DNA from: Helicobacter typhlonius
GTDB taxonomy: Bacteria; Campylobacterota; Campylobacteria; Campylobacterales; Helicobacteraceae
Length of the DNA stretch: 64,000 nucleotides
NCBI RefSeq assembly: GCF_001460635.1
Contig: NZ_LN907858.1
Location: forward strand, 1,856,833-1,920,832
Direction of reading: 5' to 3'
How positions within the stretch are numbered: the stretch's first letter is position 1; each line of letters opens with the position of its first letter. Below are positions 46,601-55,653 of the stretch, in pieces. The position numbers and the translations under genes were made by a program. The notes below the pieces were generated by a model. That model was not told where the DNA came from. It worked only from the letters and a program-made list of their open reading frames with translations, and did not search any database.

Positions 46601-46641
46601 CCTGCCTTTAATTCGCGTTGATTTTGCATTAAAGGGGCAGT

Positions 46642-47655
46642 ATGATAAACATTGCTATTAATGGCTTTGGGCGCATCGGGAGGAGCGTTGCGCGCGCGGT
46701 TTTAACGCGTGAGGACACAAAAGATTTGCGCATTGTTGCTATTAATGATGTGTGTGATTGGGAGATTTTGAGCTATTTGCTTGAGCACGATAGCACACAC
46801 GGTATTTTGCCAAATGCGCCTACTTTTTTAAATAATGCCTTGCATTTTAGCCATAATGCCTTGCCTCCTATTGCTACGCTCAATTACAAAGATTCACAGA
46901 ATCTCGACTTTGCCGCGCTTGGCGCGGATATTGTTTTAGAATCTAGCGGCGTATTTTTAGATTCACAATCGCTCACACATCACTGCCAAAAGGGCGTGAA
47001 AAAGGTCATTTTATGCGCTTCGCCTCAAGATTCTATGCCTATTTTTGCTAAAGGTGTAAATGAGGCAAACTACAAGGGGGAGCGCATTTTTTCAAATGCC
47101 TCTTGCACCGCAAATGCCCTTGCACCGCTTTGCAAGGTGATTGAGCGTGAATTTGGCATTGAGAGCGCGAGTTTTTGTATCACGCATAGTTACACAAACG
47201 AGCAGTCTTTGCTTGATAGTGTGTATCCAAATGATAAGAGACGTTCCCGCGCAGCGGCACAAAATATTATTCCCACGCACACAGGAGCGACAGCCACACT
47301 CACGCGTTTGCTTCCTGCGCTGCAAGGCAAAGTTGGCGGACATAGTGTGCGTGTGCCCGTATCTAATGTGCTTTTACTCGATATAACACTTATATTTTCC
47401 TCACACACGGATATAGATACATTGAATGCGTGTATTATCAATGCAAGTAAGGGGGAGATGAAGGATATTATCGGTATAGATTCTAAAAGTGGCGTGAGTA
47501 GCGATTTTGTGGGTAATCCTCATAGTGTCGTCTTTGCACCGGATTTAAGTTATATTGTCAATGGCAATATGGCGCGCATTATGGCGTGGTGTGATAATGA
47601 ATGGGGCTATGCAAATCGTGTGCTTGATATGGTAAAAATATGCGCTAATGCGTGA
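46642..47655 (+). CDS. gap: Glyceraldehyde-3-phosphate dehydrogenase
   Basis: Oxidises glyceraldehyde 3-phosphate in glycolysis or gluconeogenesis. It has 337 residues. NAD site INGFGRIGRSVARAV; catalytic Cys in SNASCTANALAP; HSYTNEQ, and NIIPTHTGATATLTRLLPAL. The catalytic loop reads CTANALAP rather than the usual CTTNCLAP, with the Cys kept. The last bases overlap the recG start by eight. Confidence 0.95.
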   Translation: MINIAINGFGRIGRSVARAVLTREDTKDLRIVAINDVCDWEILSYLLEHDSTHGILPNAPTFLNNALHFSHNALPPIATLNYKDSQNLDFAALGADIVLESSGVFLDSQSLTHHCQKGVKKVILCASPQDSMPIFAKGVNEANYKGERIFSNASCTANALAPLCKVIEREFGIESASFCITHSYTNEQSLLDSVYPNDKRRSRAAAQNIIPTHTGATATLTRLLPALQGKVGGHSVRVPVSNVLLLDITLIFSSHTDIDTLNACIINASKGEMKDIIGIDSKSGVSSDFVGNPHSVVFAPDLSYIVNGNMARIMAWCDNEWGYANRVLDMVKICANA

Positions 47656-49660
47656 AAACGAAGAGATGTATGAAACGAATATAGATAATCTTGGCAAAAT
47701 CAACAAGGAGCGTCTAAAAAAGCTTAAAATTAATTCTTTGTTGCAGTTTGTCATCACTCACACGCCAAAATCCTACATCAATACTACGCTTTCTACCGCT
47801 CTAACTGCCGGGCAAGTCGGCGTGTTTAGAGTATATATTGATAGCGCGCAAATGCTGGGTTTTGGCAAAAATGCACGTTTTGTTGTGAATGCCACGATGT
47901 GCGATTTTGATACATTGCTACAAATAACTATCTTTCACGTGCAGAGCTTTCAAAAAAAGATTTTTGTGCCCCACGCGCATATATATATTATGGGAAAGAT
48001 CGAGCTGTATGGACATCGTTACACGATGTCTCACCCAAAGGTTATAAAAAATATCAATACCATTTCGTTGCAGTTTAAGACTACCGCACTTACTGCAAAA
48101 TCTATGCAGGGGCTCATCGATGAATTTGTGAGTATGGAGAATTTGCTCCAAAGCGGACTGCCAAAGGAAAGGGCGCAAAGAATCTATGAGATTTTCCACC
48201 CAGATAATGCGTTTTGTGCTGCCTTTAGGGCACAAAACACTTTTCCAAAAGAATATATGGAGGCATTAAAATTTAGCGAAATTTATCATTATTTGCGCAC
48301 ACTTTCGCGCAAGAAGCGATACTTTCCCTCCCTGTATCAATGCAAAAATGACATTGCGCCCTTTATCCAGTCTCTCCCCTTTGCTCTCACAAAAGGACAA
48401 CAACACGCCATAGCTGATATACAGGAGGATTTAGGTAAGACAATCGCGGCGCGGCGGCTCATTATGGGTGATGTGGGCTGTGGCAAAACGCTTGTAATCC
48501 TCTGTGCCGTGATGATGTGCTATCCGCACAAAAGCATTCTTATGGCGCCAACAACCATACTTGCTACGCAAATTTATGAGGAGGCGCGGCGATTATTGCC
48601 AGATTCTGTGCGCTGCCACCTCATCACTGCAAAAAGTAAAGCAATAAGTAATGAGGTGCAGGAAGCGCATTTTATCATTGGCACACAAGCTTTGCTCTAT
48701 CGCGAGTTTGAGCTAGAGGATTTGGCACTTGTGATGAGTGATGAACAGCATAGATTTGGCACAAATCAGCGACATTATTTAGAAAAAATGGCAAATAAAG
48801 AGAATATACCAAATCTTTTTGAATCTAGTATTTCTGCTAAATCTAATGTCCCCAAAGAAACAAATGATAAGAAAGCAAAAGATAAAGATTTTCATATGGA
48901 GCTACCAGATTCAAAAAAGGCGAGGGCGCATTCACTGCAGTTTTCTGCCACGCCCATACCGCGCACTTTGGCAATGATTAACGCTCAGCTTGTTGATTTG
49001 AGCGTTATTAGGGATTTGCCATTTAAAAAAGACATTAGCACATGCATTGTCGATAAGAGTTGTTTTAAGGCGATGTTTGCACATTTGCAAGATGAGGTAG
49101 CAAAGGGACATCAGGCAATTATCGTCTATCCGCTCGTGGAGGAGAGCGAGCATTTGGATTATCTCTCATTAAATGAGGGGCAGGGCTTTTGGCAAAAGCA
49201 TTTTGAAAATGTCTATTGCACCTTTGGCAAAGATAAAAATAAAACACAGGTGATGAGCGATTTTGCTGCTAATGGTTCTTTGCTTCTTGCCACCACGCTT
49301 ATTGAGGTGGGTATCTCTCTGCCTCGAGTTTCGACAATCGTCATTGTCGCGCCAGAGCGATTAGGATTAGCAACCCTACATCAGCTACGAGGGCGCGTAA
49401 GTCGCAATGGTTTAAAGGGATATTGTTATCTCTACACGCACCAGCCACAAATTGAACGTTTAAAAGCTTTTTGCGAGACTTTAAGCGGTTTTGACATCGC
49501 CGAGCTTGACTTGAAATATCGTAACAGCGGGGATTTGCTAAGCGGAGAGCGACAAAGCGGAGATGAATTTATCTATATTGATATAGGCAATGATGAATCC
49601 ATAATTGCGGAGGCAAAGACTCTCATTAATTGGCAGGATAACACCCCACAGGATTTATAG
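47648..49660 (+). CDS. recG: ATP-dependent DNA helicase RecG
   Basis: Remodels stalled forks and Holliday junctions. It has 670 residues. An N-terminal OB-like wedge part (residues 25-170) is followed by Walker A GDVGCGKTL (near 278), the DEQH motif, SATPIPRTL, and motifs V and VI in TTLIEVGISLPRVST and LHQLRGRVSRNG. It starts at ATG 47648, eight bases inside gap; a later ATG at 47666 is possible since neither has a clear ribosome site. Confidence 0.95.
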   Translation: MRENEEMYETNIDNLGKINKERLKKLKINSLLQFVITHTPKSYINTTLSTALTAGQVGVFRVYIDSAQMLGFGKNARFVVNATMCDFDTLLQITIFHVQSFQKKIFVPHAHIYIMGKIELYGHRYTMSHPKVIKNINTISLQFKTTALTAKSMQGLIDEFVSMENLLQSGLPKERAQRIYEIFHPDNAFCAAFRAQNTFPKEYMEALKFSEIYHYLRTLSRKKRYFPSLYQCKNDIAPFIQSLPFALTKGQQHAIADIQEDLGKTIAARRLIMGDVGCGKTLVILCAVMMCYPHKSILMAPTTILATQIYEEARRLLPDSVRCHLITAKSKAISNEVQEAHFIIGTQALLYREFELEDLALVMSDEQHRFGTNQRHYLEKMANKENIPNLFESSISAKSNVPKETNDKKAKDKDFHMELPDSKKARAHSLQFSATPIPRTLAMINAQLVDLSVIRDLPFKKDISTCIVDKSCFKAMFAHLQDEVAKGHQAIIVYPLVEESEHLDYLSLNEGQGFWQKHFENVYCTFGKDKNKTQVMSDFAANGSLLLATTLIEVGISLPRVSTIVIVAPERLGLATLHQLRGRVSRNGLKGYCYLYTHQPQIERLKAFCETLSGFDIAELDLKYRNSGDLLSGERQSGDEFIYIDIGNDESIIAEAKTLINWQDNTPQDL

Positions 49661-49711
49661 CAAGATTCATTGCTTGGCAAAATCTATTATTGCGTGTAAG
49701 CTTATGAATCT

Positions 49712-50989
49712 CTACACTGATGTGTGGCTTTTGTGAATCTCCCTCAAATGCCACCATAAGAAGATGCTGCTACTGCCAAGCAAAATAATGCCATTCACAT
49801 CAAGCATAAAGGGTATGTCGCCCATACGCACAAGGGGCTGGGTCATAAAGGGCGAACAAAATTGTCCCATAAACATACTTGCCGATAAGAATCCCGCCGC
49901 TTTTGCGCGCTCACCCTCTCCTGCCATAGACAAAAGCCACGATGTGTTATTTACAAGGATAATGCCAAGCCCCGAACCCACGAGCAATAGGGCAAAAATA
50001 AGCATTTCATACCTCTGCATAAAACCAATCAGCAAAAAGCCCACACCAATGGCACATAGAGCCATAGAATGAAGCAAGAAAATGCTGAATCTACCTCGCA
50101 ATTTCGCATAAAAGAGTGAAAGCACCGCCGTGCAAACAGAGCTAATGGCAAGGCTAATACCGACAAGATTCCCATTCTTGCCAAGATTGTGCGTAATAAA
50201 GTGTGGAATCTGCGTAGGTACGACATAAAACATACTCATCGCATAGAATGCAAAGGCGTAAATGGGCAAGAATCGAAAGAAGTTGAAATTCGTTTTAGCC
50301 TGTGCGGCGCTAGGTTTAGGGATATTCCTTTGTGGCTCAAAAAGCATAATGAGTGCGAGGGCAAAAATCACAAAGCCAGAGGTATAAACCAAAAATGGAT
50401 AACGCCAATCTATATCGCTTAGCGCACCCCCTAGCACAAGGAAAACAGCCCCTCCTCCTGCCATAAAGAATCCTTGTAGTCCTAGTGCCCTCTCTCGCTT
50501 CGCGCCCTGATAATAATCTCCTATCAACACGCTTATCGCTGTCATTACAAAGGCGGTTGCGATACCAAAAATTGCGCGTGAAAATAGAATCAAGTAAATA
50601 CTACTCTCCAAAAAAAATCCACTTGCCCCACTCACGCTCCACAAAAAGATAGCAGGATATAGAAATTTTGTGCGCCCATATCGCTCGATTAAAAATCCGC
50701 TAATTGGCGCAAAAATCATAATAAACAAAGCTGGGAGTGTGAGAATCAAGCGAGAAAGTATATCAATATGCGCCACATCGGCGAAATGCTCCTCAAAATG
50801 CGGGATTGAAGGCGCGATGATAGTTCCTCCTAACACGGTCATCGAGGCTGCAGAGAAAAGCGCGATTTGAAAGAGTAAAGAATCTGTGCGCTTAGATTCT
50901 ATATTTTTAGCCGAATTTATAGAATCTGTTTTGTGTGAGGGGTTTTGTGGATTTGCTGGAGATGTATGACCCGTATTTTCTTTTGGCAT
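49712..50989 (-). CDS. MFS transporter
   Basis: A 425-residue transporter with about twelve hydrophobic helices. Major facilitator signs include FAPISGFLIERYGRTKFLYP (loop 2-3) and RAIFGIATAFVMTA. The N-terminus is hydrophilic (about 35 residues). AAGGAGGC lies before the ATG, 12 bases after dnaA ends, so it may be expressed with dnaA. The substrate is unknown. Confidence 0.88.
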   Translation of the reverse strand: MPKENTGHTSPANPQNPSHKTDSINSAKNIESKRTDSLLFQIALFSAASMTVLGGTIIAPSIPHFEEHFADVAHIDILSRLILTLPALFIMIFAPISGFLIERYGRTKFLYPAIFLWSVSGASGFFLESSIYLILFSRAIFGIATAFVMTAISVLIGDYYQGAKRERALGLQGFFMAGGGAVFLVLGGALSDIDWRYPFLVYTSGFVIFALALIMLFEPQRNIPKPSAAQAKTNFNFFRFLPIYAFAFYAMSMFYVVPTQIPHFITHNLGKNGNLVGISLAISSVCTAVLSLFYAKLRGRFSIFLLHSMALCAIGVGFLLIGFMQRYEMLIFALLLVGSGLGIILVNNTSWLLSMAGEGERAKAAGFLSASMFMGQFCSPFMTQPLVRMGDIPFMLDVNGIILLGSSSIFLWWHLREIHKSHTSV

Positions 50990-51001
50990 TATGCCTCCTT
51001 C

Positions 51002-52345
51002 TTATCTCAGCTTGATTGAGTTTTCCTCTGTCTGCTTAATTTTACTTTTTATATCCTCTATGATGTTTTTTATAGAGCTATCTTTTGCCATTTCTGCTTC
51101 TATGCTTTTGAGTGCCTTACTCACGGAACTATGGTCTTTCATACCCAACTCTTGTGCAATCATCGGCATTGAATTGATAGTGAGATTTCGCGCAAGATAA
51201 ATCACTACGCGCCTTGCAAAGGCGACTTTGCGGCTACGCTCTTTAGAGGTAATCTCGCTTGGCTTAATGTTAATCTCTTTGCTTACTACCCTGATGATAT
51301 TTTGCAGTGTAATACCCTCCAACCTTTCGTTTTGATAGTTTTTTAACACATTTTCGGCAACTTTGCGCGCGAGGCTTTCAGGCGAGAGATTGAGATTAAG
51401 ATTAATTGTAGAGAGAATCCCCTCAATCTGTCTAATATTGCCGTGGATATTCGAGGCGATATAGTGAATCACCTCTTTATCAAGGCTAATGCGGTTAATT
51501 GCGCATTTAGATTCAATAATAGAAATCTTTGTTTCAAGTTCGGGGTTTGTAATCTCTGCCATTATCCCACCTTCAAAGCGCGAACGCAGCCTATCTGCCA
51601 AGCCCTTAATCTCCTTAGGTGGCTTATCGCTTGTCATCACAATTTGTTTTTGTGCGCTATAGAGGGCATTAAAGGTGTTTAGAATCTCCTCTTGCACGCC
51701 GTCTTTCCCACCCAAAAATTGCACATCATCAATAAGCAAATAATCACAATTACGATATTTATCGCGGAAGCTATCCATAGTTCCGCGTCTAATCTTTTCG
51801 GTGTATTCATTTAAAAAATTTTCTGCTGTGATGTAGATTACATTTTTATTTTTTTCCTTAACATAGTTACCTATGGAATTTAACAGATGCGTCTTGCCAA
51901 GCCCAGAATGCCCATAGAGCGTAACCGGATTGTATCGCGTGGCTTGTTGTTCGGCTACGATTTTAGCTATCGTGTGGGCATGTTCGTTTGACTTGCCAAC
52001 GACAAAAACTTCAAAAGTATAATAAGGATTCAAAGAAAGGGCATTTGTCTGAAAATGTGTAGTATTTTTATTGACTTCTAAACTTTTCACATTATCATTA
52101 TACTTCTTTATTTTGATGTGAATTTCTGGGCGCACACCATTGGCGTTTTCCTCACAAAATGCCTCCGCAATAGAATCCACATAGTTATCCATAACCCAGT
52201 GCGCCACAAAAATATTTGGCACATAAAATACCTCTGAATCTACCCTAGAAGCGTTTTCGTCATATTCCATAAGCATTATGTAGTTCTCATATTCTTGTGG
52301 TGATATTTTATTCTTAAGCCTTGATAATACATTATCTATATGCAA
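51002..52345 (-). CDS. dnaA: Chromosomal replication initiator DnaA
   Basis: Binds origin boxes and opens the origin. It has 447 residues: domain I (1-90), a linker, AAA+ domain from about 110 with Walker A GHSGLGKTHL and Walker B YLLIDDVQFL, and domain IV with DHSSVSKALKSIEA, which reads the boxes. The start is TTG at 52345, preceded by ATAAGG. A GTGAA box (52346-52354) touches this start region. It is not next to dnaN, which lies 22 kb away. Confidence 0.97.
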   Translation of the reverse strand: MHIDNVLSRLKNKISPQEYENYIMLMEYDENASRVDSEVFYVPNIFVAHWVMDNYVDSIAEAFCEENANGVRPEIHIKIKKYNDNVKSLEVNKNTTHFQTNALSLNPYYTFEVFVVGKSNEHAHTIAKIVAEQQATRYNPVTLYGHSGLGKTHLLNSIGNYVKEKNKNVIYITAENFLNEYTEKIRRGTMDSFRDKYRNCDYLLIDDVQFLGGKDGVQEEILNTFNALYSAQKQIVMTSDKPPKEIKGLADRLRSRFEGGIMAEITNPELETKISIIESKCAINRISLDKEVIHYIASNIHGNIRQIEGILSTINLNLNLSPESLARKVAENVLKNYQNERLEGITLQNIIRVVSKEINIKPSEITSKERSRKVAFARRVVIYLARNLTINSMPMIAQELGMKDHSSVSKALKSIEAEMAKDSSIKNIIEDIKSKIKQTEENSIKLR

Positions 52346-52405
52346 TGTGAAACCTTATGTGTGAAATGATATTGTGAATTTATGATGTGAATAAAATGTG
52401 AAAAG
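52346..52405. promoter_or_regulatory. Array of five DnaA-box-like motifs upstream of dnaA (candidate oriC)
   Basis: TGTGAA motifs at 52346, 52360, 52373, 52386 and 52397, all in one orientation, spaced 14, 13, 13 and 11 bases. TGTGAATGA is the H. pylori DnaA-box type; the third and fourth read TGTGAATTT and TGTGAATAA. A sixth core in reverse (TTCAC, 52516-52520) and an AT-rich stretch (52441-52515) follow. Helicobacter origins lie next to dnaA, so oriC here is likely. Confidence 0.7.
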
Positions 52406-52446
52406 TTGCTCGATTTTGTGCCAATCTAGCCTTGCGAAATAAAATG

Positions 52447-52452
52447 ATAATA
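52447..52452 (-). promoter_or_regulatory. Predicted -10 element for dnaA
   Basis: TATTAT on the minus strand, about 100 bases before the dnaA start, upstream of the box array, so the boxes would lie in the transcript leader. Confidence 0.35.
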
Positions 52453-52606
52453 TTAGTGCAAAAAACTTTTAATTTGGATTAAAATGTGTGCGATTTTTGC
52501 AGATTTTATGTAAAATTCACCCCTCTGCCAATATCTTCCATTTGAGCTTATAGCGCAAGGTTTTTACCTCTCACGCTATAAAGAGACAAACCACATTTTC
52601 TATGTG

Positions 52607-53677
52607 TTAAAGGCATTCTAGGATTATATCACCCATTTGCTCACAGCCCACGCGTTGCATTCCCTCGCTCATCATATCGCCAGTGCGATAGCCCTTATCA
52701 AGTGCCTTTTGCACTGCGCTTTGTATCGCCTCACTCTCTTTTGTAAGACCAAAGGATAGCTCACACATCATCGCCGCAGAAAGGATTGTGCCAATCGGGT
52801 TTGCTAAATCTTGCCCTGCAATATCAGGCGCACTGCCGTGGATTGGCTCATACATTCCTAAAGTCCCGTTTGAAAGCGAAGCAGAGGGGATAACACCAAT
52901 CGTGCCGGTGATAATACTCGCCTCATCGCTCAAAATATCGCCAAACATATTTTCGGTAAGAATCACATCAAATTGACTAGGGGCGCGGCAAATCTGCATA
53001 GCGGCATTATCCACATACATATGGTTAAGATTCACTTCTTTATATTCAAGCGCGACTTTTTCCACCACTTCACGCCACAAACGCGAGGAGCTAAGGACAT
53101 TTGCTTTATCCACAGAGATAAGCTGCTTTTTACGATTTTTTGCGATATTAAAGGCTACGCGCGCGATAGATTCTATTTGTGAGGTGCTATAAGTCATACC
53201 ATCTGTGGCGACTTTTTCACCATTTATTGTTTCAATTTTATGCTCACCAAAATACGCCCCGCCGATAAGCTCACGCACGATGATAAAATCAATGCCTTTT
53301 TTTAGAATCTCGCCTTTGAGCGGACTAGCTTCGCTTAGTTGGGGCAAAAGTGTCGCTGGGCGGATATTTGCAAAAAGTCCTAATTCTTTGCGTAATGTGA
53401 GAAGTGCCTTTTCGGGGCGATTGTGGCTTGGCTCATTATCCCATTTAGGACCGCCCACCGCACCCAAAAGCACGCTATCGCTTTGCTTACAAATCTTTAA
53501 AGATTCTGCTGGAAGACACTCGCCACACGCATCAATCGCGCTTCCACCGGCTAAAACTTCTTGAAATATAAACTGATGATTGTATTTTTGCGCCACCGCT
53601 TTTAGAATCTTCACAGCTTGAGTGATGACTTCCTTGCCGATACCATCACCATAAATCACCGCGATATTTTTTGTCAT
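52607..53677 (-). CDS. leuB: 3-isopropylmalate dehydrogenase
   Basis: Oxidises and decarboxylates 3-isopropylmalate in leucine synthesis. It has 356 residues. NIAVIYGDGIGKEV near the start, LFANIRPATLLPQL, and the motif NMFGDILSDEASIITG with metal-binding Asp. The ATG at 53677 has AAAGGAG five bases before it. leuD lies 72 bases upstream on the same strand. Confidence 0.96.
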   Translation of the reverse strand: MTKNIAVIYGDGIGKEVITQAVKILKAVAQKYNHQFIFQEVLAGGSAIDACGECLPAESLKICKQSDSVLLGAVGGPKWDNEPSHNRPEKALLTLRKELGLFANIRPATLLPQLSEASPLKGEILKKGIDFIIVRELIGGAYFGEHKIETINGEKVATDGMTYSTSQIESIARVAFNIAKNRKKQLISVDKANVLSSSRLWREVVEKVALEYKEVNLNHMYVDNAAMQICRAPSQFDVILTENMFGDILSDEASIITGTIGVIPSASLSNGTLGMYEPIHGSAPDIAGQDLANPIGTILSAAMMCELSFGLTKESEAIQSAVQKALDKGYRTGDMMSEGMQRVGCEQMGDIILECL

Positions 53678-53749
53678 TTTCACTCCTTTATTGAAACATA
53701 TTTTTGCACGAGATTTTGTATTCCAAATCCAAGCTTTAAGATTCTCATT

Positions 53750-54244
53750 TTAAGCTTTCTTTCTCTCACTGATATAATTTAAATATCCATTTGCATTAAT
53801 GATTTCTTGGATAAATGGTGGAAAAGGTGTTGTTTGGAATCTTGTATTATCTGCAAGTTTTAGAATCTCACCTTTATCAAAATCAACAAGTATTTCATCA
53901 TTAGCATTTAAAGCATTGACAATCTCTTCAGATTCAATAATAGCAAGTCCAATATTAATGGCATTGCGATAAAAAATGCGCGCAAAAGATTTAGCAATAA
54001 TGCAAGAAATACCACTTGCTTTAATCGCAATAGGCGCGTGTTCTCTACTGCTCCCACAGCCAAAATTCCAACCACCAACCATAATATCCCCCGCTTTTAC
54101 TTTTTTGACAAAATCTTTATCAATATCCTCCATACAATGACTAGCAAGTTCTTTGTGGTCTGCTGTGTTAAGATACCTTGCTGGGATAATCACATCTGTA
54201 TCTACATTATCACCATATTTATGGATAAAACCTTGTGCTTTCAT
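53750..54244 (-). CDS. leuD: 3-isopropylmalate dehydratase small subunit
   Basis: Swivel domain of isopropylmalate isomerase; works with LeuC. It has 164 residues, the length of the short LeuD group. [16 protein letters not shown] near the start and [23 protein letters not shown] are the family marks. AAAGGA precedes the ATG. It is separated from leuC by a flavin-fold gene and a dead ankyrin gene. Confidence 0.95.
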   Translation of the reverse strand: MKAQGFIHKYGDNVDTDVIIPARYLNTADHKELASHCMEDIDKDFVKKVKAGDIMVGGWNFGCGSSREHAPIAIKASGISCIIAKSFARIFYRNAINIGLAIIESEEIVNALNANDEILVDFDKGEILKLADNTRFQTTPFPPFIQEIINANGYLNYISERKKA

Positions 54245-54343
54245 CGCTTGTCCTTTTTGTAATTTGAATGTATCACATTATAAAACATTGCATTTAATGG
54301 GCGTAGAATAGGTGCTAAATCTCTTGCTAACTCGCCAAAGATT

Positions 54344-54916
54344 TTAGAGAATCTTCGCCTTTGCGCTGATATGAATAAGCTCTATGCCATAGACATTCAA
54401 ATGCTTTCGCTCCGTATCCACAGAATGTTGCACAAATGCCGCCTTATCAGGCATATACTTTTGACACAGCAGAGCCATAGCTCTATTTTGCTCCTCATAA
54501 TTGAGAATCTGCCTTATGCGCCCATAGGCGATTACACTCTCATACTCGGTAGTAAAAACGTGGCTGCCAAGCTTTTTTGGCTCATCACGCGCGATTTGCT
54601 GCAGCTCCTCCTCGCTAAATAAATTTGGCACTTCAACATCGCCGACAAATACCGCACATATAAGCGTATTATCTTTAAAAAAAGCGATTTTGCGCCCCGC
54701 CTTTGCTGTATGGATAAAGAGCGTATTCTCCGCATACACAAACGACACAGGAATACTAAAAATCTCATAAGATTCCTTTTGTCCGCTTTGCTCCACCTTT
54801 TTGGGTAGCTCAAAGTCGCTCACACACGCAGGAGCGGAGCTTAGCACACAATAACGCGCTTTGTGCATAATCTCTTTTGCCTTGTTTTCATCAAGTATTC
54901 TATCTTTTCGTCTCAT
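54344..54916 (-). CDS. Pyridoxamine 5'-phosphate oxidase-fold protein
   Basis: A 190-residue protein with the split-barrel FMN-binding fold. MRRKDRILDENKAKEIMHKARYCVLSS at the start, IPVSFVYAENTLFIHTAKAGRKIAFFKDN in the barrel and YESVIAYGRIRQI resemble the NimA/HugZ-like group of flavin-binding proteins. ATG 54916 is preceded by GGGAG and lies inside the 3' end of the ankyrin pseudogene. The substrate or role is unknown. Confidence 0.75.
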   Translation of the reverse strand: MRRKDRILDENKAKEIMHKARYCVLSSAPACVSDFELPKKVEQSGQKESYEIFSIPVSFVYAENTLFIHTAKAGRKIAFFKDNTLICAVFVGDVEVPNLFSEEELQQIARDEPKKLGSHVFTTEYESVIAYGRIRQILNYEEQNRAMALLCQKYMPDKAAFVQHSVDTERKHLNVYGIELIHISAKAKIL

Positions 54917-55582
54917 ATCGCTCCCTTGCAAGTTTTTGCAAAACAGAGGGCACACCATTTGCGAGTAAAAATTCAATAACTTCTATTACTTTTTGGGGTT
55001 TAGCGCGACTCATTGTGGCAAACATCGTAACATTCAAACCATCATTTGCTTTGTCCTTAATATTTGCTCCATTTGATAAAAGAAATTTAATCATATCAAG
55101 ATTTGCGCTATCTGCAGCTATCATAAGCGGTGTTGTGTTTGCTATACCACCCATATTGATAATTTCCTTAAAATCTCGTGCGCGGGAAAGAATGTGGAGC
55201 ATTTTCATATCATTTTTTTTCTACCGCAGAATGCAAGGCACTTGCAAAGCTCCCTGTCCTGCCATAATAGAGACTTGCACCAGAATCTACCAAGCTTTAC
55301 GCGATTTTATATGAGTTAAACTTGACTGCCCACTCAAGCATACTCAAGCCCTGCTCACAAGGCTTATCGCGGATTTCCACATCTATATCAAAATATGTAT
55401 AAAAATGCTCTTTGCTCCCTAGCGTTATACCTTTTAGCTTTTTTGACAATTTTTAAAGCCTTTTTCTCTATGGGCGAAAGAGGATATTGCTCCCACTTAT
55501 CATTTTGTTTATTGCACACAAATTTTTGTGCGAAAGTCTCACTACAAAGTGCAAAAATCATTAAAAGAAAAATTTTTTGCAA
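54900..55582 (-). pseudogene. Ankyrin-repeat protein gene with nonsense codon and two frameshifts
   Basis: Pieces in three frames join into one protein. It begins near 55582 (TTG) with a signal-like LQKIFLLMIFALCSETFAQ and continues to LYIF. It resumes in another frame as FDIDVEIRDKPCEQGLSMLEWAVKF and hits an in-frame TAA at 55297-55299. It continues SLVDSGASLYYGRTGSFASALHSAVEKK and meets a T8 tract (A8 on the coding strand, 55213-55220). One A fewer would join it to NDMKMLHILSRARDFKEI and the ankyrin repeats NTTPLMIAADSANLDMIKFLLSNGANIKDK in the intact 3' part. The former product was a secreted or periplasmic ankyrin protein. Confidence 0.75.
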
Positions 55583-55653
55583 GCTGTGCCCTATCGTGCG
55601 AGTTTTTAGAATCTTTAATGTTATGCACCATTCATTATTTGTGTTGCTTGTTC

